The notes beneath the pieces were generated by a model that saw only the letters and a list, made by a program, of their open reading frames with translations, was not told the origin of the DNA and searched no databases. From assembly GCA_029945375.1 (NCBI GenBank), contig CM057067.1, positions 1,116,001-1,180,000 of the forward strand: 64,000 nt of DNA. Direction: 5' to 3'. The DNA comes from Agaricus subrufescens. Taxonomy: Eukaryota > Basidiomycota > Agaricomycetes > Agaricales > Agaricaceae. Both the position numbers and the translations under genes were made by a program. Below, one piece after another: positions 1-10,784 of this stretch (position 1 is its first letter; every line of letters begins with the position of its first letter).

Positions 1-2862
1 CGACGTCATTCTGGCTCAAGCCACCGAAGTCTTTTTCGAGAAATGTACGGATGAGAAGAAAGGGAACGCTTTGGTATCAAAGATTGCTGCACAGGCTGCG
101 TTCATGTACACAACCTTGACAGAGGATGTGAAGGAGTTTATGGGTAAAGGCATTTTTGATCGTAATTGGGTGACGGTCATTCAGGTACGTCATAGCCTTC
201 TGATCTCCGGAAATTCAGTCTGACCCGATCGTCAGATCAAGAGCAAGCATTTCCAATCGGTTGCCCAATACTATCGCGGTCTTGCAGATGATGCTGCTGG
301 CAAACATGGAGATGCCCTTGTCCGTTTCACGTTCTCCGAATCCTTAGCCAAGGAAGCTATGAAATCGGCACAATCTTTCAATTCAATGTTTCTCCCTACC
401 ATGTCTGCCAATCTTCCTTCCGACGCAGGATCGTCAATCTTTGAACGCGTCAAAGCACATCATGCCATTTGCTCTGAGAAAAAATCCGAAGCGACCCGCG
501 AGAATGATCTCATCTACAACGCGATTCTACCTTCACAGGAAGCCCTCCCCAATATCGAGAAGACGGCAGTGGCGACACCGATTCATATCCACGACGTCTA
601 TGCCGCGCCTGACGTTCAAAAAACGATTGGACAAGACTTTTTCTTGAAATTGGTTCCGCTCAGCGTACATGAAAGCGCTAGTGTGTATTCGGAAGAAAAA
701 GCTAAACTTGTCAGAGCTGAAGTCGAGAAAGCTGATGCTGCGGAGGGAGAGGCTCGGAGCGTTGTTGACGGTATGGGAATACGTGAAGGCCTTTCTCGGT
801 TTAAGGCTATGGCTGAAGGCGAGGTGGGAGGCGGAGAAGAAGTACCACTTGATGTGAGAAGATGGAAAGAGGATATTGAACTGGTGGAGGAACGCGAACC
901 TGTGCAAAATCTTTTGGCGGATTTGGGCAAGAACAAGGGGAGTGTGCAGCAGGAATTGGATACTGTGTCGAGGGATTTGGATGTCGAATCTAGGGAATGC
1001 GAGATGATGCGCGTCAAATATGAACACTTGTGGACTCAAGACCCTAGTGCTATGTTGACCAAGTCCATGCGACAAGATCTTAAAGGTCATTCATCGGCTT
1101 TGGAAGCCGCTGCTGCATCTGACCAGCAAGTTCAAGTATTGTGGGATGCGGTCGGTGCGGATATTCGACTATTGTTGAGTCCTGAAGTGGAGAATGTCTT
1201 TAGGGAGCGCGGAGGAGCAGGTGCGGAGAGTCTATTGGATTTGGATGTTGGATCGGAGCATGAGGATGCAAGGGAGAGAAAGAAAATTAAGGGGTATGTT
1301 GATGAGGTTGAAGAAAGATTGACGCGATTGCGTAAGATTGCAAAAGAGAGAAATGAAGTGTTGAAAGACCTCAAAGACAAGGTACGTTCTTTCCTTTCGA
1401 GTCATAACTGAATCTGACTGCAGAATGTAGATTCAAACTGATGACGTTTCACATTTGCTTTTGTTGAATCGTCGCAACTCGGGTGTTGAGCCAACGTTGT
1501 TTGCTAGTGAACTCGAGAAGTTTAGACCTTATCAGCAGAGATTGGCTTCGAGTGTTCATGCGCAAGAGGTTGTGCTTCAGGAGGTGACTACACTTTGGAA
1601 GGGGTTGAAGGACCTTGCTGGGAGGGGACCTGGCGCGAGGAGATGGGAGGAGAGGGAGAAGAAGAAGAAGGATACTGTTAGGCGGTTTTCACGTGCAAGG
1701 GATGGATACATGGAAGTCCGAGATGGTATTGCGTGCGTTTCGACAGTTTTCCTTTCGTCAAACAGTTCTGGCACTAACTTTTTGGTTTAGCAAGGGCTTA
1801 CAATTCTACTCTGAGCTTCTGCAGATGGCAAAGGAGCTGCAGGCGCATGTTCACACGTATACCACTCGACGGGCAGCGGAACGTGAGGCGTTGGCTGCGA
1901 AACTTGAGACTGAGAAGCGTCTTGCGGCTCCTTTACCCTCGGCCCCTTCGAAACCCCCACCGCTACCTGCGAAGTCTGGTTTGGATACAGCGCTTGCTAG
2001 TATGAGTATTCATGATACTCCGTCGCCGCCTCGTTCGTCATTGCAGACTGAACAGGCGCCTTCTAAGAGACAGGATTCGTATCATCATTATACCACTTCA
2101 CCTCCACCTTTACCACCACAACAGAGTCACCAATTTACTCCGCCTCCACCTCAGCAACATCACACGCCTTCGCATTCTCAATTTGCCTCATCGCAACCGC
2201 AGCAGCAGCAGTTTTCTCCAAGCTATCAGGCACCATCTTATCAAGGTCATAGTGTGTCGCTTCCACCCCCGCCACCACCTCAACACCAATCACCTCCACC
2301 ACCTCAACGCCAGCAGAGTTTCTCTTCACCTTTCCCACCTCCGCCTACATCTCATTCGTATGGAGGGAATGCGTATCCTCCTCCCCCGCCACAAGCACCT
2401 CAATATCAATCGTCGCCGTCTTCGTCAGCGTTTTTACCACCTCCGCCACCTAGGCCTGTTCAATCGTCGATGCAGTCGCCTCAGAGTAATCATGGTGGTG
2501 GTGGTGGTGTACCACCTCCTTCTCAGAGTGGAGGAGATCCGTATGCGAGTCTTGCGTTGTTGGGATCGCAGGCTTTTAATGTACCGAGTCAAGTGCCTGG
2601 ACAGGCATCGTCGATGATCTCGCCGCCACAGCAGCAACAGAATTACGGGTATAATTCGTATCATACTCCTCCTTCGCAACAGGGACCTGGGATGCCTCCT
2701 CCTCTACCACCTTCACAGCAGCAGCAGCAGCCGTATGGAGGATTTGGAGCACCGCCACCGCCACCTCAGTCGCATATGCAACCGCAGCAACAATATCAGT
2801 ATCAGCAACAGCCTCAGAGTGGGTATGGAGGATATCAACAAGGCTATCCGTATGGACGATAG
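1..2862 (+). CDS. BRO1: BRO1/ALIX-like ESCRT-associated protein (5' truncated by window)
   Basis: Exons read as <1-184, 236-1381, 1431-1732 and 1791-2862; the N-terminus lies outside the window. The first exon carries LAQATEVFFEK, the conserved LAQAxExFxEK stretch of the BRO1 domain, followed by AAQAAFMYTTL. The middle is a long charged helical part (V-domain-like). The last exon is a 300-residue Pro/Gln-rich tail with many PPPP runs, ending in YPYGR. Bro1 proteins bind ESCRT-III (Snf7) on endosomes and recruit the deubiquitinase Doa4 for multivesicular-body sorting. The related PalA/Rim20 acts in pH signalling. The very long proline-rich tail fits Bro1 better, but I cannot exclude PalA without the N-terminus. 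The three introns are 49-58 bp with GT-AG ends; the third donor is GTGCGT at 1733. Confidence 0.85.
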
Positions 2863-3035
2863 TAGATTGGTAAAATTGTATTGTGGAATATTAGAAGTAG
2901 GATTTTATTGTAAAATGGCTCTGACTTGGTACTGTATTAGGATATTCACGCGATGGGAGACACCTCTTCATCGGTATATGTATATATATGCTATGGAAGT
3001 ATACAGATAACAAACTATGGAATGGGCTCTTTTTT

Positions 3036-4144
3036 CTACGTGGTTGTAGAGTTACCTGCGCCGGGGCCCATTCCTGGGAGTGGGAGATCATTTTCGCCAC
3101 CTATCACGTAGTAACCGAAGAAAAGGACTTTGAAGGTGAGGGCAAGGCCGAGGTGGAGTATGGCGAGTATGATGATGATGAGGCGGGTTGCTTTTGCTTC
3201 GGCCTGTTGGTGGTTTAGTGGACTGGGAGGGGGAGAAAAAAGAGTTGTGACGTACGGAGGCTAGGATTGGGTAGATGTTGGCTGCGAGGAACCAGCCTGA
3301 GGATGCGGTGGCGAGTCCTACGAGTACCCAACGGACGATGGGTTCGGGGATGACGCAGAGGATCTGTGAGATAGAAAAGTTGAGTATAGGCTTGGGAAGT
3401 TGGGGGCGTTGTATACGCACTGAAACTGGAATCCAGACGAATTGCGCGTACCCCCATACTGCCATTGCTTCGACAATACTCCAACCCCCTACTCCGACAT
3501 ACCTCAAGGCGATCCATAATAGGATGGGTAGTGCTAGACCATAGGCGTATACAATGGATACGGCTAAGCTGAGGAGGGTGAAGTCGTAGTCGTAGCCTTT
3601 GCCTTCGGCTGAGAGGTATGCAGATATGGAGGCAGCGAGGGAGGAGGAGAGGAAGAGGGTGAAGATGAGGGTTGTGAGAGTCCAGAAGGGGCCGTACATG
3701 TCTGGAGGGTTGAGATGGGTGGATATGTAGGTTCGGGATTGGGTGGGGATGAGGGTTGAGTAGCAGCGTTTGAGGACGGTTCGGGTGTCTATGTCGAAAT
3801 ATTGTTGGTAGTAGTCGACGGTCCAGAATCCGCCGCTGTTGGATTTGTTGGGGCCAGGAGAGTCGTGGAGGTAGCCTAGAGGGGTTTTGTAGAGTGGGAC
3901 AGTGGTTTGGTGGGAGGATACTAACCTCTGTCGGCGTTTCCGACACCAGCTGAGTTGGATGAGCCATTGGAGGGTAGAAATGCTGCGGGGTCATGTAAGG
4001 ACTACGTAGGTAAGAAGCGAGTTGCACGCACTTTTGAACTGGAGACCCTCGGGGCCTTCTTCAAGACGCTACAGACGATGAGATAGGGCCGTGTACGGAG
4101 AGAGTGGCACTCACATCGTCGGCGTCTACCTGGACATAGGCCAT
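3036..4144 (-). CDS. Yip1-domain Golgi membrane protein (YIPF1/2-like)
   Basis: Six exons on the minus strand: 4144-4115, 4068-4032, 3982-3926, 3875-3421, 3363-3256, 3203-3036. The protein opens MAYVQVDADD and has an N-terminal cytosolic part with FWTVDYYQQYFDIDT, then the diagnostic DMYGPFWTLTTLIFTLF that begins the Yip1 domain. About five hydrophobic segments follow, including a final TRLIIIILAILHLGLALTF. This order and the PDxYGPFW motif are typical of YIPF1/YIPF2 (Yip5-like) proteins, polytopic Golgi/ER membrane proteins linked to Rab GTPases and vesicle traffic. Length (about 285 residues) fits the family. The neighbouring BRO1 gene converges on it, with 173 bp between the stop codons. 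Confidence 0.85.
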
Positions 4145-4956
4145 TGCTGAGATTGCAGAGTCGACGTGTGCATGTTCACCGGTCACACTCACACATCAAT
4201 CGCCGACGGCAATCAACGAGTCATCTGTCCATTAAGCACTCGTCCTGTTTTTTTAGACCACAGGGAAGTATCAAACTTCTCTGCTCGCTTTCTATCAAGG
4301 GTGAAACATGGCAAATGGTCACGAAGAAGAGATGATAGCGATTTGGACACTTCTCGTTCGCTCCTTGTGCGAGAGGATCGGATATGACCCGGGATTTGGC
4401 TTCGCCTTTAACTCAAGCTTTGAGCGCCCGGTGGAAAGCATATGGTCTTGATTTTTATTCTTGAATTTTTCTTTTAAACTACAATTACTCGTCGATGTCT
4501 TGCGACCTGGTGATTGTAGTGTATTCTCACTTCGTCGTTGCTAGTTCACTGTTTATTAATTTTGGCACCTGTCGCGGTGGCGTAGATCACGCTGGCTATT
4601 TCGTATATAACAGTTCTTACTCTTTTCTCTTCTTACCATGTTCCTCGCTCGCTATTCTGCCCGTCCCTTGGTAGTAAATGGTAACTAAACGTACCGAACC
4701 CACACAGCGCCCCGATCCTGGCGGGGTGTTTATCTACATTCAGACGCGTTAAATCGGGCTCAAGATTCTCTGGACTGACATGTGAACGCCCAGAAGTAGA
4801 AGTCTATGCGAGCTACCCATCTGCATTTGTGGTCGGATGTACAACCGACCCGTTTGAAGGACCCCAGAGTCCTGGTGTCTTTGTATTTTAAGACACGGCT
4901 TTACCTCTTACTCTACGCAAGTGGGCACTCACCACCACCGACCTCTGGAAAAAACC
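4145..4956. other. Divergent intergenic region
   Basis: About 0.8 kb between the Yip1-domain gene and the permease, which are transcribed away from each other, so it should hold both promoters. A TATA-like string (TCGTATATAA, around 4600) lies about 350 bp before the permease start. I see no conserved ORF or RNA gene. Confidence 0.6.
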
Positions 4957-7612
4957 ATGAGCTCTTCGTCGTCGAAAGAGAAATCGGAACCGGATGCTTT
5001 CATCGCTATCACACCTCCTGGAGCAGACTCGCCCCGAGAGGCTCCCCTGGATTCCGATGGCCCTCCTTCATTCGAGTCTTCTCAGTTTGCGATCATATAC
5101 CGTCGCCAGAGGAAAGCAACTAACGTCAAAATTATGCACACGCCATCCAGGTTCATTCATCTGTCTAATGCATTTGAATTTGCTGGCTGGGGTGAGGTGA
5201 AACGCGTGGTGTTGTCCGGGGAAGATATGGCCGTTGGTAACTCGACTATGGATTACTTTACACGACACAAGATCTTGGGGCAGTGGACTGCCAGCGCGCT
5301 GGCAGGAAACGACGTGCTCGGTAGTGTGTTCTACGCATTTCCCGCTGTTGTCGCACAAGGCGGCGTGTTGTATGTTCCATTTTTCTTCATCGTACACACC
5401 GACCCGTACTAATCATCGACATACTAGTTCTCCTATATCACTAGTAGTTGCGACACTCATTCTGTTCCTTTGGAGGCCCATCATGGAGGAACTTGCGTCC
5501 GCCCTTCCAATAAGTGGCGCCCCGTATACATATCTGTAAGTTTCATGTTGTTTTCAGGCACTCATCACTTATGTGGGATTGACAGCTTGAATGCCTCATC
5601 AAAGCGTCTTGCTCTCATATCTGCCGCGCTACTATTATTGGACTTTGTTTCTACTTCCGTGGTTTCTGCCGCCACGGCCGCTACATACCTGGGGAACGAA
5701 GTTGGACTCCCGTTCCCCTATTGGGTCGTTGCCGCACTTGTACTCCTCTTGTTTGTGGCTGTCAGTCTCTCAGGATTGCGCGAAACGGCACGAATAGCTC
5801 TTTCCGTCTTCTCTTTCCACGTGAGTCTATTCACGCTGTAACTTATAGCCGGTGTATCTAAATCTGCGGCACACGAGGCGATTACAATGTGTATTCTGAT
5901 AATAGCGGCGGCGAATCGATGGAGAGAGATCGGAAACAGTCAAATTCGGGCGAATTGGAATGAAGGACTTTCAACCCAGGGCTCCAGCCCTAGTGTCATT
6001 ATCAGACAGATTTACTTTGGATTTTGCTTGGGAATGCTTGGAATGACTGGATTTGAATGTGAGCAGAGTTTATTTCACCTTTGTAGATTCTCATCGGACT
6101 CTATACGCTAGGCGTGCCTTCGTATGTGTCTCGCATAAAGGAAGGGAGATATCCACAGGTGTTGCGAAATTTGCATCTACCGGCCATTGTATTGAATGGT
6201 CTTCTCATGCTTCTGGTGCTCGCCGTTGTGCCTTTGGACGTCGTTCTCGGGGGGGCTAACGTTTTGAGTGCTTTGGGTCTTAGGGTGGGTCACTAAGGAC
6301 CGTGGAATTGATCAAACATTTCCTTACCCTCTCTTGCAGGCTTCCGGAAATTGGCTACGCATACTGATTATCATTGATGCCATGATAGTCTTGTGTGGCA
6401 CCGTTCTAACGGGTATGAGCTTCCAGCCAGTTTTCGGGCGCGGTGAGTTGACCGAGAATTTAGGAATCCTTTCGGCCTGTGAACTGCTAGAGCAACTGGC
6501 ACAAGACCGTGTGCTCCCATCACTCTTCCTCAAAACCTTACCTGCAACGAAAGCGCCCTATGCTTCTATTCTGAGTTTCGCGGGACTCTGTGCATTATTG
6601 TTCGTAAGCGCTGGAGGTCAACTCCAGGTTGTATCACTTATGTGAGTCAACCATTGAGTACTGTGTTGGTTTGTGCCTGACACCAATGGAGGTTTTCCCT
6701 GGTTTGGTTGACAGTGATGTCCTTATTTCCCCTTTCCCTGTTGCTTTTGAAGTATAATCGTCGCCGTATCAAACGCGATACACGTGCCTCACTTCTTGTC
6801 ATCGTGTTTGCTCTTTTGATTGTCTCCGTGAGCATTGCTGGCAATATAGCGATTGACCCTCGAACCTTTGGGTGAGTGTAATTCGACGAGTTTTCAAATG
6901 TTTCGGCTGATGTTTGAGAAGATATTTTGCAGCTTACTTCATTGGAATCACATCTGTTTTCTTTTTGACGCAAAATAAGTCATCGTTCCTAAAGTCCTTG
7001 TATTGGACCATTGATCAGTACCCCTCTTGGGGTTGGACTGCTCGGTGGGGAGCATCTCTCGTCAATGCCATAACTCGGGTAAAGCGGAGGCCGGTCTGTA
7101 TTTTGACGAAGGGCGATGAGGTAGGATCAACCTCTTTCCCGTTGTACCGAAAGAATTCTCACCAAACACTAAATGACCAAGATCAATCAACTTATGCGTA
7201 TGGTAATGTATGTACAGAAGAATGAAGAGGCTTCGAATCTTAAGATAGTCCACTTCCGCGATCACGAGAAAGGGACTCCATCGGAATTAGAAGCTAACGT
7301 AAAGAGTATGTCTCCATTCTTTGACTGTTTCTGTGGATGGTGCTAATATTGTTCCCTTATAGTATTGGATGAAGCTTTTCCAGAAATCAGTATAGATCTC
7401 GTAAGTAACCTTTCCTGAGATACTTTTCTCTCGCGTTCGTGTGCTTACATTTCTTCTCGTAGGTTCTGGTAGAAGAGAGTTTTGAGCCCAAGACCGTGGC
7501 AGCGCTGGCGCATAATCTCAAGATACCAACATCGCTTATGTTTATAACCTGTCCGGGCCCAGTTTTTCCATACCAAGTCGCACAATTTGGAACGAGGATT
7601 ATATCGTTATAG
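4957..7612 (+). CDS. APC-superfamily amino-acid permease with cytosolic C-terminal domain
   Basis: Exons: 4957-5369, 5428-5535, 5586-5820, 5878-6058, 6112-6284, 6340-6412, 6464-6641, 6692-6871, 6922-7120, 7182-7305, 7363-7400, 7463-7612. The start ATG is followed by a Ser-rich cytosolic N-terminus. The transporter core begins at HKILGQWTASALAGNDVLG, with the discontinuous-helix region SALPISGAPYTYL; the conserved GFECVPSYVSRIK and SACELLEQLA are also present. About 12 hydrophobic segments can be read. A soluble tail of about 150 residues follows (VKRRPVCILTKGDE onward), with alternating strand and helix character and the stretch KIPTSLMFITCPGP. The fold suggests amino-acid import at the plasma membrane; the substrate cannot be read from sequence. 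Unrelated to its neighbours. Confidence 0.85.
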
Positions 7613-7877
7613 TTGGCTGGTTTTTTTTTGTTTGTTTTTTTTTAACAAATATATTCTGGCTGAATCTTGTACTGCAGTCAGTTCGAGTAGTTTGCTCTAA
7701 TGTAGACTTTCTTCTACAGTGGATTTCGTATTTGCGTTGTGCTTTATATGCGATATGTAATGTTGTCACGTTATCTAGGAGTATGTATTCAAAAGCTTTT
7801 GATCTTTGATGTCAGGCTCCTTCCCATCCCCTCTGCTGAGCCGCTCGAGGTCACGTGGGTTCCCACAAACTTTGTTT

Positions 7878-7922
7878 GCGAGCGTCAGCGAGGGGCTGGC
7901 GACATACGGGTCGGCAATCACC
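7878..7922 (+). repeat. Left terminal inverted repeat of the helicase/DUF6589 element
   Basis: Contains GAGGGGCTGGCGACATACGG (7890-7909). Its reverse complement recurs at the other end of the element. Over 7878-7910 the two arms differ at two positions (GCGAGC/GCGAAC and CAGCGA/CAGTGA). The match continues as TCGGCA-ATCAC after a 3-base gap. It ends 110 bp before the helicase ATG, so it may also carry promoter elements. Confidence 0.85.
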
Positions 7923-8031
7923 GAGGCTCACAGCCACCCTCTTATGTGCCGAACTTGCTCAGACACAAAATGTCGTTTTTGGTAGTAGACTAATTAATCT
8001 ATTTATACATACGTCACACATATCTACTCTC

Positions 8032-10784
8032 ATGTCTGCATCCCTGGCCCTGCAACTCGAAGAACTCACCTCGCCGTGGACATCTGAGCGCATCAGAGAC
8101 TTAGTCCAATCAAAATTTCATAAGCGGGCATGTTGGTATCAAATAGAAGCCGCTAGAGCCTTCTATTCCGGCCACGATGTGATCGGTTGCGCTCCTACTG
8201 GTGCCGGCAAAACACTGTCGTTTTGGATTCCTTTGCTCATGGCCAATGAGGATGGGATTTCCAAAATCCTCTTTGTGATCAGTCCTCTCAACGTACTTGC
8301 TAAGGATCAGGCCAAGGAGCTGAAGAAGGCCGGCATTTCGGCCATTGCTGTTGCTGCCGAAAATGCAACAGTAAATACATTCAAGGTACATATCTCATTT
8401 TGTAGCTCAAATCTCCGCTCACTATGGCCAGAATATTGCCTCTGGAAAGTATCAGGTTGTTATCACCAACCCGGAAATCATGGTGACGAATGACCGGCTC
8501 AAAAAACTGTGGACTACATCAACATTCACTCAACGTATCCTTGGTTTTGTTTTCGACGAGGCCCACTGTATAACTCAGTGGGGGAAGTTCAGAAAAGCAT
8601 ATCTCGCTGTTGGAATTATCAGATATTTGATATCTGATCCTGTACCATTTTACCTCGCTTCGGCAACTCTTCCCCCACCACTACTCGCCGAAACACGAAA
8701 GCTCCTTCATATGAACCGTGCACACACTGTCGATCTATTATGCAGTAATGAGCGGCCAGATATAGCGCTCATGGTGCGTCAAATGGCCTACCCTGGATCT
8801 TCCTATCGCGACCTCGAGTTTCTTGTGCCATACAACTGGCAAGACGGCATGTTACAACCACGGAAGTTCATAGTTTTCTTTGATAATATCAAAGAATGCG
8901 AAGGAGCCAAAGATTTTTTCGACGGACGATTACTTCAAGAGCATCATGACAAGATCATGTATTTTCATTCAACAATGAGCTCACAGTATCGTGATAAGAT
9001 GCTTGACGCATTTCGAAGAGGGGACCTTTGGGGACTTCTCTGCACTGATGCGTTTGGTTTGGTAAGTTGTACATATCTAAATAATTGAATTGTTTACTTA
9101 CAAAGAAAAATCAAGGGAATGGATGTTGGCGACATCGAGGTGGTTGTCCAATACAAAGCTACATGCGAATTCTCGACGCTGTGGCAGCGGTTTGGTCGTG
9201 CGGCGCGGCGTGAAGGCGTACAGGGAGTCGGAGTGTTGCTTGTGGAGAAAAAAGATGTGACGGCTAGCAGGAGGACAAAAAAGGCATTCGCATCGACGGG
9301 CAAACGATCAAGAGACGACTCACAGGGGGGAAGAAAAAAAAGGCAACGACGAACATATGAGATGGCGGCATCAGTCATTGTCAAAGAAGAGGAGAAGCCC
9401 GGGAATGTCGCAACTGCGGACCCTATCACAGACCCTGCCAAGGAATGGACGTGTGAACGAAGGAAGAGATATTTAAAGCCGGAAATAGCACCAAACGATC
9501 CGACTAACACAAAAAAAGGGAAAAACCCGGGTGTAATCCCTGGGTCTGCAATCGACGACTACATTAATCTCCCCCCCTTTATCCCATGTCGTCGTCTAGT
9601 CCCTCAGTTATATTTTGCAAACGATACCAGAGGTAAGTACTATTCTTTGTTTCCGGCTGTTCGATTGCTTATACTTTTAATAGTAATTGATGGGCATCTC
9701 CAGTGTGACCCTGTAACGAACGGCGGCTGCCAGCGTTGCAGACCCCGCACTTGCACCATGTGTTGCGACAAATGCAACCCAGGCTATTTTGTGGACTTCT
9801 TTGTCTGCCCAACAAAACGACCATCTGCGCCCCGACGTTCAAATATCAATCAAGACTATATTCGGCTGCCTCAGCACAAGACGTTTGAGCAGGCATTATT
9901 TGACTGGCGTGGTACTCAAGCACTCCAACAATTAGGGGAGGATGTTATTTCAGACTTAGGGCCGGAACTCCTCATGTCCGGAGAGGTTATGTCCCGCATA
10001 GTTGATTGTTGGACTTTTGGGAAGATAGCTAACCTTTCTGACTTGCGTAGGGAAACAAGCTGGGCAGACGAATGGATAGACTTGTGTGGTCAATCGCTGA
10101 TTGACCTTGTCATCACTCATTCCAACTTCGTAGCTCAAGAGGCTGCTAACGATCTCACTTCCGCCACCATGACCTCGGAACCACTGATCCTCCTATCGGG
10201 AACTTCGACGGATACTGTCACTAGCAATACCAATATGGTATCGTCAACATCGTCGACTCTACCTGCCTCAGCACTGCCTCAAATATGTTCCGAAACTGTA
10301 CACCTTCCATCATCAACGCCACTGTCCCCTCCCCCCTCCACACCATTAATGCTGGCCCCTTTAGTCCCGCAAAAGCGTGTGCTAAGATGCAAGTTGTGTC
10401 AAAGAACGGGCCATAATCGTATGTATCATTTTCACATCCCTCTTAATAGAGAACTCAACAAGACACGAACATGTAGAAAGAACATGCCCACTTCGTGATA
10501 CATCACATATATCGAGAGAGGTAAAAATTGAACTAATTGATCACATAGAACAAGAAAATCTCCATCGCATGACCCTGACTCCCGTTGCCACGACTTCGCT
10601 CCCCACAGCCTCCACTCCAACTGCTTCAGTGGCTCGACCTCCACTCCGCTCCCGTGGACAACAACAAGAAAAATACATATTCGAAAGTTATGACTGGCTG
10701 AGCTATGATCGACTTTCTCAAGTTGCAAATTTGCAGGCAACTCAATCATCAACGAATAATGTTCCATCATCGAAGATATCTTGA
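8032..10784 (+). CDS. RecQ-like DNA helicase with C-terminal Cys cluster and zinc knuckle
   Basis: Exons 8032-8385, 8432-9061, 9116-9632, 9684-10418, 10477-10784 give 847 residues. Helicase motifs in order: I APTGAGKTLSFWIPLL, Ia ISPLNVLAKDQ, II DEAHCITQWG (RecQ-type DEAH), III ASATL, IV KFIVFFDN, V TDAFGLGMDVGDIEVVVQY, VI QRFGRAAR. All key Walker residues are present, so it should be an active ATPase. After motif VI comes a basic stretch rich in Lys/Arg, a Cys cluster within CQRCRPRTCTMCCDKC, a Ser/Thr/Pro-rich linker and a CCHC knuckle (CKLCQRTGHNQRTC, split by the last intron). I see no canonical RQC or HRDC domain. Agaricomycetes carry many such RecQ-like genes, resembling telomere-linked helicases. 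Here the gene is half of a TIR-bounded element, and its 3' coding end overlaps the DUF6589 gene. Expected role: DNA unwinding during element mobility or copying (inference). Confidence 0.8.

Noticed and set aside
2012..2617. Arg/Leu-rich ORF on the plus strand
   Set aside because: Out-of-frame reading of the proline/glutamine tail of the BRO1-like gene.
3215..4027. 270-codon ORF on the minus strand
   Set aside because: It is the Yip1-domain gene read in a wrong frame through its introns; the correct frame gives the conserved family motifs.
9094..9510. 138-codon minus-strand ORF opposite the helicase
   Set aside because: Antisense of the helicase motif V/VI exon; composition and position mark it as a shadow.
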